DNA of 46,096 nt from Maribacter sp. (GCF_016744255.1 NZ_JADGES010000015.1:1-46096); one strand, 5' to 3'. Shown: positions 14,905-24,208, counted from the stretch's first letter. Translations and numbers: made by a program. The notes: generated by a model not told the origin, from the letters alone.

Positions 14905-15750
14905 ATGAGAAAAGTTTTAGTTCCTACGGATTTTTCAGAAAATGCATTTAATGCTTTAAAATATGCATGTCAAATTTTTAAGTATGAAAAATGCGAATTT
15001 TTTATACTACATGCTTATGCGGATGAAGTATATGCAGCGGAGGTTAAAAATGAAAGGTTAGCATTAGAGGATATAAAATATAAAAGCTATGAAAAGGTCG
15101 TAGCGAAAACAGAATTAACGATACAACGTATAGAAGAATATTCGCCTAATCCAAGACATTTATTCAAAGTGGTTGCTGCCTTTGGGATGCTTGTTGATGA
15201 GGTTAATGATTGGGTTAATCAAGAAAATATAGATATTGTAGTCATGGGTACTAGAGGAAGCACTAATGACCGAAAAATTACATTTGGAAGCAACGCTTTA
15301 CAGGTACTTAAATTTGTAAATTGTCCTGTTTTAACTATACCAGAAGGGTATAATTACCATCCTCCAAAAGAGATACTTTTTCCAACTAATTATTTAATTC
15401 CTTATAAAAGAAGGGAGTTAAAATTATTGAGCGAATTAACAGGCTCTTATAGGTCAACTATTCATGTTTTACATATTGATAGAAATAAAAAATTATCGCT
15501 TAGACAGGAAGACAATCAAAAATTTATGAAGGAATGCTTGCGAAAAGCTAGTTTGGTTTTTGAAACTATGGCTTTGGAAGATAAGTCTATTGCTATATCT
15601 AAATACATTGTTCATAAGGATATAGATATGTTGATTATTGTTAATTCAAGACATTCTTATGTGGATGATATGTTATATAAATCTACTATAGATAAACTAG
15701 GGTTACATATTAAAATACCATTTTTAGTATTACAAAATTTGGCTCGGTAA
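14905..15750 (+). CDS. Universal stress protein (first of three tandem copies)
   Basis: A 281-residue two-domain Usp. Domain 1 (1-145) begins MRKVLVPTDFSENAFNALKYA and has a complete ATP-loop motif MGTRGSTNDRKITFGS (G-x2-G-x9-GS). Domain 2 (about 150-281) begins EILFPTNYLIP but has lost the glycine motif (IIVNSRHSYVDDMLYKS), so only one nucleotide site is likely to work. It shares this layout with the two genes behind it, which point to local duplication. The spacing to the next gene is 16 bp. The upstream shared operator suggests oxygen- or energy-state control. Cytosolic; the target is unknown. Confidence 0.9.
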   Translation: MRKVLVPTDFSENAFNALKYACQIFKYEKCEFFILHAYADEVYAAEVKNERLALEDIKYKSYEKVVAKTELTIQRIEEYSPNPRHLFKVVAAFGMLVDEVNDWVNQENIDIVVMGTRGSTNDRKITFGSNALQVLKFVNCPVLTIPEGYNYHPPKEILFPTNYLIPYKRRELKLLSELTGSYRSTIHVLHIDRNKKLSLRQEDNQKFMKECLRKASLVFETMALEDKSIAISKYIVHKDIDMLIIVNSRHSYVDDMLYKSTIDKLGLHIKIPFLVLQNLAR

Positions 15751-15766
15751 TTTTTAATTAGATGTT

Positions 15767-16615
15767 ATGAAAACAATTGTATTACCTACTGATTTTTCTG
15801 ATAATGCGTATAATGCAATTTCCTTTGCTATGCAATTATTTAAAGAGGAGGAGTGCGTTTTTCATATAATACACGCCTATACTCCTGTAGTCTATCAATC
15901 AGAATATGTTTTACACAGCCCAGGGCAAATTGGCTCGGGAGATACAGGTAAAATTAAGTTTTTAGAAAAATTAGAAGCACTAAAAAGAAAAATAGAAGAA
16001 GACTTTAATAATCCTAACCATCGGATTATAACACATACTGCTTTTAATATTCTTATAGATGAAATTTTAACAACCAGTGATAATCAAGATGCAGATGTAG
16101 TAATTATGGGAACCCAAGGGGCAACAGGGGCAAAAGAGATTTTTTTAGGAAGTCATACGGTACATGTAATACAAAAATCTAACCGTCCTGTTTTGGCAAT
16201 ACCGTCTAATTTTAAATATATAAAACCTAAAAAAATACTTTTCCCAACAGATTTTAAGGTTAACTATAGCAAAGCTCAGTTAAGTTCTATGTTAAGCATA
16301 GCTAAAGAGTATAAATCGCGTATAGAAATTATATATGTTTCCGATGGAAATGATTTAACAGAGAAGCAGCTAAATAATAAACAAAAATTAGTAAACCTTT
16401 TAAAAGGGGTGCGGCACTTGTTTCATCATAGGCCACACCAAGGAGTAATACAGGGTATAAATGATTTTCAAAGTAAAAATACCATGAACCTTCTTGTAAT
16501 GATAAAAAACAAACATACATTTATAGAGCGGTTATTTATAGAGCCAATAATTAAGAAAATTGGTTTTCATTTATCCATACCGTTTTTAGTACTTCCTAAT
16601 TCTATTAAAAATTAA
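15767..16615 (+). CDS. Universal stress protein (second of three tandem copies)
   Basis: A 282-residue two-domain Usp, a paralogue of its neighbours. It starts MKTIVLPTDFSDNAYNAISFA and has the full ATP loop MGTQGATGAKEIFLGS in domain 1. Domain 2 (KKILFPTDFKVNYSKAQL onward) ends in a degenerate region (LLVMIKNKHTFIERLFIEP) where a glycine loop would be, as in both paralogues, and shares the closing phrase IPFLVLPN. It follows the first copy by 16 bp and precedes the third by 4 bp, so all three are cotranscribed. Confidence 0.9.
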   Translation: MKTIVLPTDFSDNAYNAISFAMQLFKEEECVFHIIHAYTPVVYQSEYVLHSPGQIGSGDTGKIKFLEKLEALKRKIEEDFNNPNHRIITHTAFNILIDEILTTSDNQDADVVIMGTQGATGAKEIFLGSHTVHVIQKSNRPVLAIPSNFKYIKPKKILFPTDFKVNYSKAQLSSMLSIAKEYKSRIEIIYVSDGNDLTEKQLNNKQKLVNLLKGVRHLFHHRPHQGVIQGINDFQSKNTMNLLVMIKNKHTFIERLFIEPIIKKIGFHLSIPFLVLPNSIKN

Positions 16616-16619
16616 TGCT

Positions 16620-17465
16620 ATGAAAAACATTCTTGTTCCTACAGATTTTTCTAACAACGCCTATAATGCTTTTTTCCATGCCACAGAACTTGTGAAAAAT
16701 AGCGAATGTACTTTTCATTTATTAAATGTTTATCCAGAGGATAAAATTTTATGGAGTAAAGGGATTTCGAATCAATTAACAGAGCAATTAGAGGAAGATT
16801 CTATAGTTGGTTTAAGGAAAACATACCATAGAATAAAACTAGACCATGACAACCCTAAACATACGTTTAATACCATTTCCAAGAGAGGCGATTTTGTTAA
16901 AGTTGTATCTAAGATTATTCAGGATAAAAATATAGATTTGGTTGTTATGGGTAATCATGGTTGCTCAGAATTAAAAGCAATATTCTTAGGGAGTAATACG
17001 CTAAATGTAATAGAAGGCGTTCAAGAATGTCCTATTTTAACAGTGCCAAAAGAGATAGATTTTAGTATTCCAAAAGATATTGCTTTTGTTACGGATTATC
17101 GCCGTTCTTTTAATGCAGAAGTAATAAAGCCATTAATATCCTTAGCCAAATTTAATTCATCAAAAATATGTGTAATGCATATTAGCAATGAGGAAGAATT
17201 AACAAAGGAGCAAGAAGCAAATAAAAATACTTTAGAAGAGTATTTAAAACCCTTAAGACATTCTATGCACTGGATGCCTAATTTCTCTACTAAAGCAGGA
17301 GCAATAAAGATTTTTTTAGACGAGTTAAAAATAGATATGCTAGCAATGGTGAATTATAACCATACATTTATTGAAAATGTAACGCATGAACCCGTTATAA
17401 AAAGAGTTGCGTATGATTTAGATATCCCTTTTTTGGTAATACCAAATGTGGAAATTAACGCATAG
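16620..17465 (+). CDS. Universal stress protein (third of three tandem copies)
   Basis: A 281-residue two-domain Usp. Domain 1 opens MKNILVPTDFSNNAYNAFFHA and keeps the ATP loop MGNHGCSELKAIFLGS. Domain 2 opens PKDIAFVTDYRRSFNAEV, has the degenerate segment LAMVNYNHTFIENVTHEP and ends IPFLVIPN. The start codon lies 4 bp after the previous stop. The gene converges on the LytTR regulator gene with an 18-bp gap and no obvious terminator between them. Confidence 0.9.
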   Translation: MKNILVPTDFSNNAYNAFFHATELVKNSECTFHLLNVYPEDKILWSKGISNQLTEQLEEDSIVGLRKTYHRIKLDHDNPKHTFNTISKRGDFVKVVSKIIQDKNIDLVVMGNHGCSELKAIFLGSNTLNVIEGVQECPILTVPKEIDFSIPKDIAFVTDYRRSFNAEVIKPLISLAKFNSSKICVMHISNEEELTKEQEANKNTLEEYLKPLRHSMHWMPNFSTKAGAIKIFLDELKIDMLAMVNYNHTFIENVTHEPVIKRVAYDLDIPFLVIPNVEINA

Positions 17466-17483
17466 CATAAGAGATATTTGTGG

Positions 17484-18203
17484 CTAATAGGGTTCCATAA
17501 TATTTTGTAAGTCATTCTTTCTATTTCTGCTCATAGGTATTTTGTTATCGCAAATTTCAACACTATTACTACAGAAGTTTTCTATTTTTTGAATGTTTAC
17601 GATATAGGATTTATGTATTCTTATAAATTTGTCAGCAGGTAGCCTAGTCATAAAATTTTTCATGGTAGAGAGCACCAAAAGAGATTTGTTATTTGTAATT
17701 ATTTTAATATAATCTCCTAGAGCTTCAATCCATTTTATCTCGTTTAGAGGAACTTTTACTTTTTGTAAGTTACTATTTACTAGTATATATGGTTGTTCTT
17801 CGGAGATTCCTGTAATTTGTCTCTGTATTTTTAGAGCTCTATCCACTGCGATAAAAAAACGCTGTTTAGTTAAAGGTTTTTGTAAATAATCTGTAATAGT
17901 ATAATCAAAAGCCTTTAATGCATAGTCTGCTTTACTTGCTATAAGTATAACTTGGGGTTTATGTTTTAAACTTTTCATGCTTTCTAATTCTTCTAAAAAA
18001 TCGAAACCACTTATAATAGGCATTTCAATATCTAAAAAAAGCAGGTGTACTTGATTAGAAATTAAGTCTTGTTGAGCAACAATACCATTTGGGTAGGTTC
18101 CTACTAAATTTAGTTCTGGATGAGTACTTACCATTTTGGAAATAGACATACGTTGCATTGGCGAGTCGTCTATGATAATACAGTTTAGTGCCGAGTTAGT
18201 CAT
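17484..18203 (-). CDS. LytTR-type response regulator
   Basis: This 239-residue protein has a receiver domain (1-125) with the acidic pair IIDDSPMQR, phospho-acceptor Asp58 in LLFLDIEMPIISGFDFL and the conserved Lys in YLQKPLTKQRF. A LytTR DNA-binding domain follows (about 140-239: NSNLQKVKVPLNEIKWIEALGDYIKI, FMTRLPADKFIRIHKSYIVN). The usual partner is a membrane LytS-like histidine kinase, but none is encoded here. It is the only two-component element near the Usp cluster and carries the same type of operator upstream, so it may relay the regulon signal to further genes. The regulatory targets are unknown. Confidence 0.93.
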   Translation of the reverse strand: MTNSALNCIIIDDSPMQRMSISKMVSTHPELNLVGTYPNGIVAQQDLISNQVHLLFLDIEMPIISGFDFLEELESMKSLKHKPQVILIASKADYALKAFDYTITDYLQKPLTKQRFFIAVDRALKIQRQITGISEEQPYILVNSNLQKVKVPLNEIKWIEALGDYIKIITNNKSLLVLSTMKNFMTRLPADKFIRIHKSYIVNIQKIENFCSNSVEICDNKIPMSRNRKNDLQNIMEPY

Positions 18204-18296
18204 CGTTAGTGTTTTAAGTTATCAATGGATAAAACAATATTGTAGGTCTCGATATGGAAAAGTCTTGTTTTCTAAAAAAAAACAAATGACTTATGA

Positions 18297-18339
18297 CAAA
18301 TCTGAGACTAATAACTGATGCATCAAATGATATTTGTCA
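18297..18339 (-). promoter_or_regulatory. Crp/Fnr-like operator and -7 box of LytTR gene
   Basis: TGATATTTGTCA (18328-18339) is centred 29.5 bp from the first base of CAGATTTG on the minus strand (18304 to 18297), which matches TAnnTTTG except at the first base. The predicted leader to the ATG is about 90 bases. Confidence 0.6.
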
Positions 18340-18420
18340 GTTACCTAAAAAAGAATATTTGTTTTATTAAGATAGAATAAGACAACAACCATACCATAAT
18401 AAAAAGACAAAGTAATAATT

Positions 18421-18525
18421 ATGAATTTATCGAGGAGTTGTTTTATCACTTTAGTTGGTTTAATATCTATATATTTTATTTTTATTAAAACCTTTTCGAA
18501 AACTTTTGTATGTAATGAGGAATAA
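18421..18525 (+). CDS. Possible 34-residue membrane microprotein
   Basis: ATG 18421 to TAA 18525 encodes a short peptide with one hydrophobic segment (CFITLVGLISIYFIFI) flanked by basic residues. It lies in a gene-free stretch with no clear promoter or ribosome binding site. It could be chance in AT-rich DNA; no homologue is recalled. Confidence 0.2.
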   Translation: MNLSRSCFITLVGLISIYFIFIKTFSKTFVCNEE

Positions 18526-18927
18526 GTGTAAGTATCATGTTATCAATTTTTTATCTATTATTTTGTTGATTTTTTAAGAAGGGTTTAAACCTCTGATCCA
18601 TGCTTAAAGCATTAAAAGTATGGGTTTTTAGTACGTCTTTGAATTATATTAGAAAGAAGTGAAAATTAATTACCAATAATAAAAATAACCTTAGAACTTA
18701 TGTGTTATCTAGTTTTAGATATAGGAAGCTTTTCCATTAAAACTGCTTTAGTATAGGTATAAAACCGAAAAAAAAATTGGATTTAGTAGAAGAGCCAGAA
18801 GCAGAGATGATTATGTTTACTCAATAATCGGGATTTAAATGCTCCGAGGCTTGCCTCGAGGTAGTTTACTATTTAAAATGGATAGGTAGAATAAGAACCA
18901 GAAGACAGGTAGAAACGCATTTGTTAA

Positions 18928-19230
18928 GGAATACTAGTTATAAGGAAAAACTATAATATTCAAGAAACAACAGAAACAATACTAGTATTCTTAAAAACAG
19001 GCAATCTTTAAGGAAGAGAAGTTAACTTTGAAGCTGAGATTAGAAGAAATTCTGTAGATATAGAAGGCATTTTCTTAGCATATATTAGTGTAGCAAATGC
19101 TTTTTCTAGAGCTTTATTAACGGCAGATGCTGTTATTTCTACTTCTCAATAGGATATTTTAATAGAAAAAAGAGAGGTTTCTTTTGACAGTGGAAAAGGA
19201 ACTAATTTTGAAACCAGAAAATTAGATTAA
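18928..19230 (+). pseudogene. Decayed gene remnant, family unknown
   Basis: One reading frame gives protein-like sequence broken by stops: ...TTETILVFLKTGNL, TAA (19009), GREVNFEAEIRRNSVDIEG... and ...ALLTADAVISTSQ, TAG, then DILIEKREVSFDSG... NFETRKLD and a final TAA. Amino-acid composition, codon use and the absence of low-complexity sequence look coding, and at least two internal stops rule out an intact product. The family was not recognised. Confidence 0.4.
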
Positions 19231-19238
19231 TAGGCTTG

Positions 19239-20648
19239 TTAAAACCATTTTATGATTGCATTAGTTAGTTTTTTCTTTCCTTCTGTATATGGAGGATATA
19301 ATAGTTCTGTAGCACTTCTTGTATGTTGTTTTAGAATAGAGCGCAAATTAGAAAACTCCTGAAAACCATAAAAACCGTGAGCTTTACCAATACCACTCGT
19401 ATTGCTTCCTCCAAAAGGTAAGTTATGGTTAGAATATTGTAAAACAACATGATTTATACAAGTACTCCCAGCCCTTGTATTTCTTATAATAATGTCTGTA
19501 TTTTTTTTATTATTACTAAAAATGTAAAGAGCAAGAGGTTTGTCTTTGGTATTTATATAGTTTATAGCTTCTTCCAAACTTTCATACGTAAGAATAGGTA
19601 ATATGGGGCCAAAAATTTCATCTTCTAATAAAGAAGCTTCATTAGGTAGATTGGTAATAAGAGTAGGAGATATATAATTTTCCACTTCCTTAGTATAGCC
19701 TCCAAAAGCAATAGTTGCATTTTTACTTTTAGCGTCTTCTATGTGTTGCGTTAAACGTATAAAATGTTTAGCATTAATTATTCTACAATAAGATTCGGAT
19801 GATTCTGCATTATCACCATAAAAAATTTCAATTTGTCTTTTAAGAGCTTCTAAAAATGGTCTTTCTACTTTTTTAGGTATTAAAATGTAATCAGGAGCTA
19901 CACAGACCTGTCCGTTATTTATAAATTTCCCCCAAGCAATACGTTTTGCAGCTTTTTCAATATCAGCAGTTTCATCAATTATGGTTGGCGATTTACCTCC
20001 CAGTTCTAAAGTTACAGAAGTTAAGTGTTCTGCAGCAGCTTTCATTACTATTTTTCCTATTGCTGGGGAGCCAGTAAAGAAAATATGATTAAAAGGTAGT
20101 TTTAGTAGTTCTTGAGAGACAGCAGCATCTCCTTGAATTAAGGTAATTTCATTTGGGTTAAAAATATCAGCTATAATAGCACCCATAATTTCAGAAGTTT
20201 TTGGGGATAGTTCCGAAGGCTTAATAATAACGGTATTGCCAGCTGCTATAGCAGAAACTAAGGGGCCAAAAGTTAAATTTACGGGAAAATTCCATGGAGA
20301 TATAAGTAAACAAACTCCTTTAGGTTCGTAATGGATCCAAGAGCTAGATCCAAATAAAGATATAGGGGTAGAAACTTTCTTCTTTTTAGTCCATTTTTTT
20401 AAGTTCTTAATGGCAAAATTTATTTCTCCAATTACTGGGTATATCTCTGTTAATTCAGTTTCTAATAGAGGTTTTTTAAAATCAAGATATAATGCATTAC
20501 AAATTTTTTTTCGATAAGTTTTTTCTATGAGAACCTTTAATTGCTTTAATTTTTTTATGCGCTCCTTATAATTTGAATTAGCTACATTCTGCTGATTGTT
20601 TTTTTGTAAAGTATATATTTTTTGAAACTCATTTTTTAATTCAGTCAT
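19239..20648 (-). CDS. Aldehyde dehydrogenase family protein
   Basis: This 469-residue NAD(P)-dependent aldehyde dehydrogenase has ISPWNFPVNLTFGPLVSAIAAGNTVIIKPSE for cofactor binding, FTGSPAIGKIVM, the catalytic Glu in LELGGKSP and the nucleophile Cys249 in NNGQVCVAPDY. The length and order of motifs resemble the class 3 / fatty-aldehyde (YwdH/AldB-like) group that lacks a long C-terminal extension, and the tail TNAIIKWF is hydrophobic. It is monocistronic and divergent from the sterol-desaturase-like gene; no operator of the regulon was found upstream. The substrate is probably a medium- or long-chain aldehyde. Confidence 0.92.
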   Translation of the reverse strand: MTELKNEFQKIYTLQKNNQQNVANSNYKERIKKLKQLKVLIEKTYRKKICNALYLDFKKPLLETELTEIYPVIGEINFAIKNLKKWTKKKKVSTPISLFGSSSWIHYEPKGVCLLISPWNFPVNLTFGPLVSAIAAGNTVIIKPSELSPKTSEIMGAIIADIFNPNEITLIQGDAAVSQELLKLPFNHIFFTGSPAIGKIVMKAAAEHLTSVTLELGGKSPTIIDETADIEKAAKRIAWGKFINNGQVCVAPDYILIPKKVERPFLEALKRQIEIFYGDNAESSESYCRIINAKHFIRLTQHIEDAKSKNATIAFGGYTKEVENYISPTLITNLPNEASLLEDEIFGPILPILTYESLEEAINYINTKDKPLALYIFSNNKKNTDIIIRNTRAGSTCINHVVLQYSNHNLPFGGSNTSGIGKAHGFYGFQEFSNLRSILKQHTRSATELLYPPYTEGKKKLTNAIIKWF

Positions 20649-20794
20649 AAGAATACAGTCATCATACTATTTATATTTTACAAGATAAAAATTGTTTTTG
20701 GAATAAAAAGTATTGCCTTTTGTAGATGTTGAACAAGCAGAATGCTTACTTTTTTAAGTAACTTATGCACATAAAATTTTGAAATACAACCACT

Positions 20795-21613
20795 ATGAAT
20801 GAATTAATTTTGTTTTTTGCTAATTTAAGTAATCCTCAAAAGTTAATTTGGATACTATCATGTCTATTAATATTTTGGGTTTTAGAAGGTTTATACCCCT
20901 TACGTAAGGTGCAGTATAACAAATGGGAACATGCACTTCTTAATTTTGTGTTTTTGGGTTTTACTATTATAATTAATGTACTTTTTGGAATAATAACTGT
21001 AGGTGTTTTTTCATGGTTAGAGGAAAGTAAATTTGGATTATTAAATTGGTTTGTGTTCCCTACTTGGGTAGAATTAATAATAAGTATTTTAATTTTAGAT
21101 TTTATAGCACAATATGTAGTTCATTTTTTGCTTCATAAAATAAGTTTTATGTGGCGCTTTCATATGGTACATCATAGCGATACAGATTTAGATGTTACTT
21201 CAGGAACAAGACACCATCCGGGCGATTTTATTATACGAGAATTTTTTGCTTTAATAGCAGTAGTTATTGCGGGTTTACCATTTGCTTATTATATAATATA
21301 CAGGCTTATTACTATATTTTGCACATACTTCTCACATGCCAATATAAGGTTGCCTTTATGGTTAGATAAAGGGATAAGTATGCTATTTATATCACCCAAT
21401 ATGCATAAGTTTCATCATCATTTTGAACGCCCCTGGACAGATTCTAACTTTGGAAATATATTCTCTATTTGGGATCGATTTTTTGGAACATTTGTTTATG
21501 AGGATACATCCAAAATTGTGTATGGCTTAGATGTTTTAAAGGATAAAGACTCCAATGATATATTTTACCAATTAAACCTCCCTTTTAATAAAAAAATAAA
21601 AACGGATTATTGA
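20795..21613 (+). CDS. Sterol desaturase / fatty-acid hydroxylase family membrane protein
   Basis: This 272-residue integral membrane protein has several hydrophobic helices (LIWILSCLLIFWVLEGL; ALLNFVFLGFTIIINVLFGIIT; VELIISILILDFIAQYVVHFLL; FFALIAVVIAGLPFAYYII). The His clusters of the di-iron hydroxylase superfamily are present: HFLLH, HMVHH, RHHPGD, and a C-terminal MHKFHHHF. It would oxygenate a lipid substrate in the inner membrane; in bacteria that may be a hopanoid, carotenoid or fatty acid. It is divergent from the aldehyde dehydrogenase and stands alone. Confidence 0.9.
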   Translation: MNELILFFANLSNPQKLIWILSCLLIFWVLEGLYPLRKVQYNKWEHALLNFVFLGFTIIINVLFGIITVGVFSWLEESKFGLLNWFVFPTWVELIISILILDFIAQYVVHFLLHKISFMWRFHMVHHSDTDLDVTSGTRHHPGDFIIREFFALIAVVIAGLPFAYYIIYRLITIFCTYFSHANIRLPLWLDKGISMLFISPNMHKFHHHFERPWTDSNFGNIFSIWDRFFGTFVYEDTSKIVYGLDVLKDKDSNDIFYQLNLPFNKKIKTDY

Positions 21614-21742
21614 TTTTTTAAAACAGGAGGCTGTTCATGCGATTAAATAAGATGTCAGCAGGTTTAAAACTGTTGTTTATCTAAGTTTATTTTCTATGAA
21701 GAAATATTTATATAAATTATTGAACTAACAAATGGCTAGCAA

Positions 21743-23464
21743 ATGCAGATTAAAGAATCCTTAGAAATCTATGATGTCATAATTGTTGGTTCTGGCGCTG
21801 GTGGTGGTATGGCTACCAAGCAGTTGGCAGATGCTGGTTTAAACGTAGCTGTAGTTGAAGCAGGACCATTTTTTGATCCAGCTGATCCAGTAACTATGAC
21901 CCAATTAAAGCAGCCCTATGATTCTCCACGTAGAGGAGCAGGGGTAGATCGTGCTTTTGGTGAATGGGATATGTCCTGGGGCGACTGGAAGGTTGATGGA
22001 GAGCCATATACGCATACCGAAGGAACAGAATTCAAATGGTGGCGTTCAAGAATGTTAGGAGGACGTACCAATCATTGGGGGCGAATTTCATTGCGTTTTG
22101 GTCCAAAAGATTTTAAAGGGAAAACACGTGATGGTCACGGTGATGACTGGCCTATAGGGTATGAAGATGTTAAACCGTATTATGATAAGTTAGATAAATT
22201 AATTGGTGTTTTTGGTACCAATGAAGGAAGAGAAAATGATCCTGACGGTTTTTTTCTTCCTCCTCCGAAACCGAGATTACATGAATTGTTTTATATCAAT
22301 GGCGCAAAAAAATCTAATATCCCAGTAATTCCAGGAAGACTTTCTATGTTGACCAAAAGGATTAATGAGGATCGTGGGGTTTGTTTTTATTGCGGACAAT
22401 GCAACCGTTCATGTTCCGTATATGCTGATTTTTCTGCAGGTAGTTGTTTGATATTCCCAGCGCAGAAAAGTGGAGGTAAAGTAAAGATTTTTGTAAACTC
22501 GATGGTTCGAGAAGTGACCACCAATGCCGAAGGGAAAGCAACTGGAGTTTCTTACATTAGTAAGGAGGATAGAAAAGAATATAAATTAAAAGCAAAAGTT
22601 GTAGTTTTAGCTGCATCTGCCTGTAGTTCCGCGCGTATTTTGTTAAACTCAAAAAGCAAACAACACCCGAACGGATTAGGAAATAGCAGTAATATTGTTG
22701 GTAAATATTTACATGATTCAACTGGTGCAAGTGCAGCCGGTGTTATACCAGGATTAATGAATAGAAAGACCTCTTATAATGAAGATGGTATAGGGGGTAT
22801 GCATGTTTATTCCCCGTGGTGGGGCGATAATTCTAAGCTTAATTTTCCTCGGGGATATCACATTGAAGTTTGGGGCGGTATGGGGCAACCTAATTATGGT
22901 TTTGGTTCAGACCCTAATGCTATGAATAAGTACTTCGGATTAAAAACGGGTGGTTATGGAGATAGTTTGCGTGATGATGTGAAAAAGTATTACGGTTCAG
23001 TAATTGGTTTCGGAGGCCGTGGTGAAGGTCTTGCACGCAAAGATAATTATTGCGAGATTGACCCTACAACTGTAGATCAATTTGGTATACCGGTGTTAAA
23101 ATTTAATTACAAATGGTCAGAATTTGAAAAAAATCAGGCCAAACATATGCAAGATACTTTCGAAGAGATAATTCATAACATGGGTGGTCATTATTTAGGG
23201 GATAAACCTGGTAAGGATAATGATTACGGATTGCATAAACCAGGTGAAATTATTCATGAGGTAGGAACTACACGTATGGGCGATGACCCAAAAACGTCTG
23301 TCACTAATAAGTTTCAGCAGTTACACAATGTAGACAATGTTTTCATTGTAGACGCAGGTGTCTTTGTCTCTCAAGCAGATAAGAATTGTACTTGGACAAT
23401 TATGGCGCTTTCGTGGAGGGCATCTGATTATATTATTGAGCAATTTAAGGCACAAAATCTTTAG
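21743..23464 (+). CDS. GMC oxidoreductase, catalytic subunit of a glucoside-3-dehydrogenase-like complex
   Basis: This 573-residue FAD enzyme starts with the dinucleotide motif VIIVGSGAGGGMATKQLADAG and has the GMC hallmarks RSRMLGGRTNHWGR and HEVGTTRMGDDPKTS near the C-terminal active site. A cysteine cluster C-x2-C-x2-C-x3-C-x10-C (Cys214, 217, 220, 224, 235; VCFYCGQCNRSCS) is the place where bacterial glucoside-3-dehydrogenases carry an iron-sulfur cluster. The next two genes (a gluconate-2-dehydrogenase subunit 3-like protein and a TIM-barrel epimerase) complete a set that, in Bacteroidota, oxidises glycosides to 3-keto forms. No signal peptide is seen, so export would depend on the Tat signal of the small subunit. 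The glycoside is unknown. Confidence 0.9.
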   Translation: MQIKESLEIYDVIIVGSGAGGGMATKQLADAGLNVAVVEAGPFFDPADPVTMTQLKQPYDSPRRGAGVDRAFGEWDMSWGDWKVDGEPYTHTEGTEFKWWRSRMLGGRTNHWGRISLRFGPKDFKGKTRDGHGDDWPIGYEDVKPYYDKLDKLIGVFGTNEGRENDPDGFFLPPPKPRLHELFYINGAKKSNIPVIPGRLSMLTKRINEDRGVCFYCGQCNRSCSVYADFSAGSCLIFPAQKSGGKVKIFVNSMVREVTTNAEGKATGVSYISKEDRKEYKLKAKVVVLAASACSSARILLNSKSKQHPNGLGNSSNIVGKYLHDSTGASAAGVIPGLMNRKTSYNEDGIGGMHVYSPWWGDNSKLNFPRGYHIEVWGGMGQPNYGFGSDPNAMNKYFGLKTGGYGDSLRDDVKKYYGSVIGFGGRGEGLARKDNYCEIDPTTVDQFGIPVLKFNYKWSEFEKNQAKHMQDTFEEIIHNMGGHYLGDKPGKDNDYGLHKPGEIIHEVGTTRMGDDPKTSVTNKFQQLHNVDNVFIVDAGVFVSQADKNCTWTIMALSWRASDYIIEQFKAQNL

Positions 23465-23467
23465 AGG

Positions 23468-24190
23468 ATGGATAGAAGAAAGAGTTTACAAACTTTAATA
23501 CTTGGAGGAGCTGCGGCTAGTACCGGTCTAGTATTCAACTCCTGCAAGACAGAGAACGGAGAAACTATTGATGAGGTCATTGCAACAAGTAGTGAAAATT
23601 ATTTTGGACGAACCCCAAAAGAACTGGAGCGAATAGAGAAGCTAAATGCAGAACAATTATTCAATGAACATGAGATGGAAACAATTGCCGCATTAAGCGT
23701 AGTTATTCTTCCACCGAAAGAACCACATGGTGGCCCTATTGAGGCAGGTGTTCCTGATCTTGTAGAGTTTATGGGTAAGGATATTCCTGAAATGGCACCA
23801 ACACTTTTAGGTGGGTTAATGTGGTTGGATCATAAAAGCAATACAGATTTCGAAACCGAATTTAAATCGGCAACTTTAGAACAGAAAAAACAAATTTGTG
23901 ATGAAATTTGCTGGCATGATATAGAAATTCCTTTATCCGAACAACCACTTGAAATACAGTTTTTCTATATGATGCGGGGCCTTACGGTTACAGGTTATTA
24001 TACATCAAAAGTAGGGATTGCAGATTTAGGATATAAAGGAAATTCGCCGAATGTTTGGGACGGTGTTCCGCAAGATGTTTTAGATCAACACGGTGTTGCT
24101 TATGACCCAGTATGGATTGCAAAATGCGTAGACCAGAGTCAAAGAAATGTTACGGCAGAATGGGACGAAAAAGGTAATTTATTAACCTAA
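23468..24190 (+). CDS. Gluconate 2-dehydrogenase subunit 3-like protein (small subunit with Tat-type signal)
   Basis: This 240-residue protein begins MDRRKSLQTLILGGAAASTG, a twin-arginine signal, followed by FNSC, a possible lipobox Cys. The rest matches the gluconate 2-dehydrogenase subunit 3 family (FNEHEMETIAALSVVILPPKEP, GVPDLVEFMGKDIPE, FFYMMRGLTVTGYYTSKVG). In such complexes the small subunit carries the Tat signal and escorts the folded flavoprotein across the membrane. It starts 3 bp after the GMC stop, supporting a stoichiometric partner role. Confidence 0.9.
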   Translation: MDRRKSLQTLILGGAAASTGLVFNSCKTENGETIDEVIATSSENYFGRTPKELERIEKLNAEQLFNEHEMETIAALSVVILPPKEPHGGPIEAGVPDLVEFMGKDIPEMAPTLLGGLMWLDHKSNTDFETEFKSATLEQKKQICDEICWHDIEIPLSEQPLEIQFFYMMRGLTVTGYYTSKVGIADLGYKGNSPNVWDGVPQDVLDQHGVAYDPVWIAKCVDQSQRNVTAEWDEKGNLLT

Positions 24191-24208
24191 GTAAAAGAAG
24201 AAGAAAGA

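Larger units (their letters stand above)
18340..19238. other. Gene-poor, decayed stretch
   Basis: About 0.9 kb with no intact gene. It contains a possible microprotein (18421-18525), a short GC-rich hairpin with arms CGAGGC and GCCTCG (18845-18858) that stands out from AT-rich surroundings, and a coding-like remnant with several in-frame stops (18928-19230). Confidence 0.6.

Noticed and set aside
20758..20770. GTAAC-N4-GCAC half-palindrome before the sterol-desaturase-like gene
   Set aside because: Only one half-site matches, and the 29.5-bp spacing would put the -7 box on the start codon.
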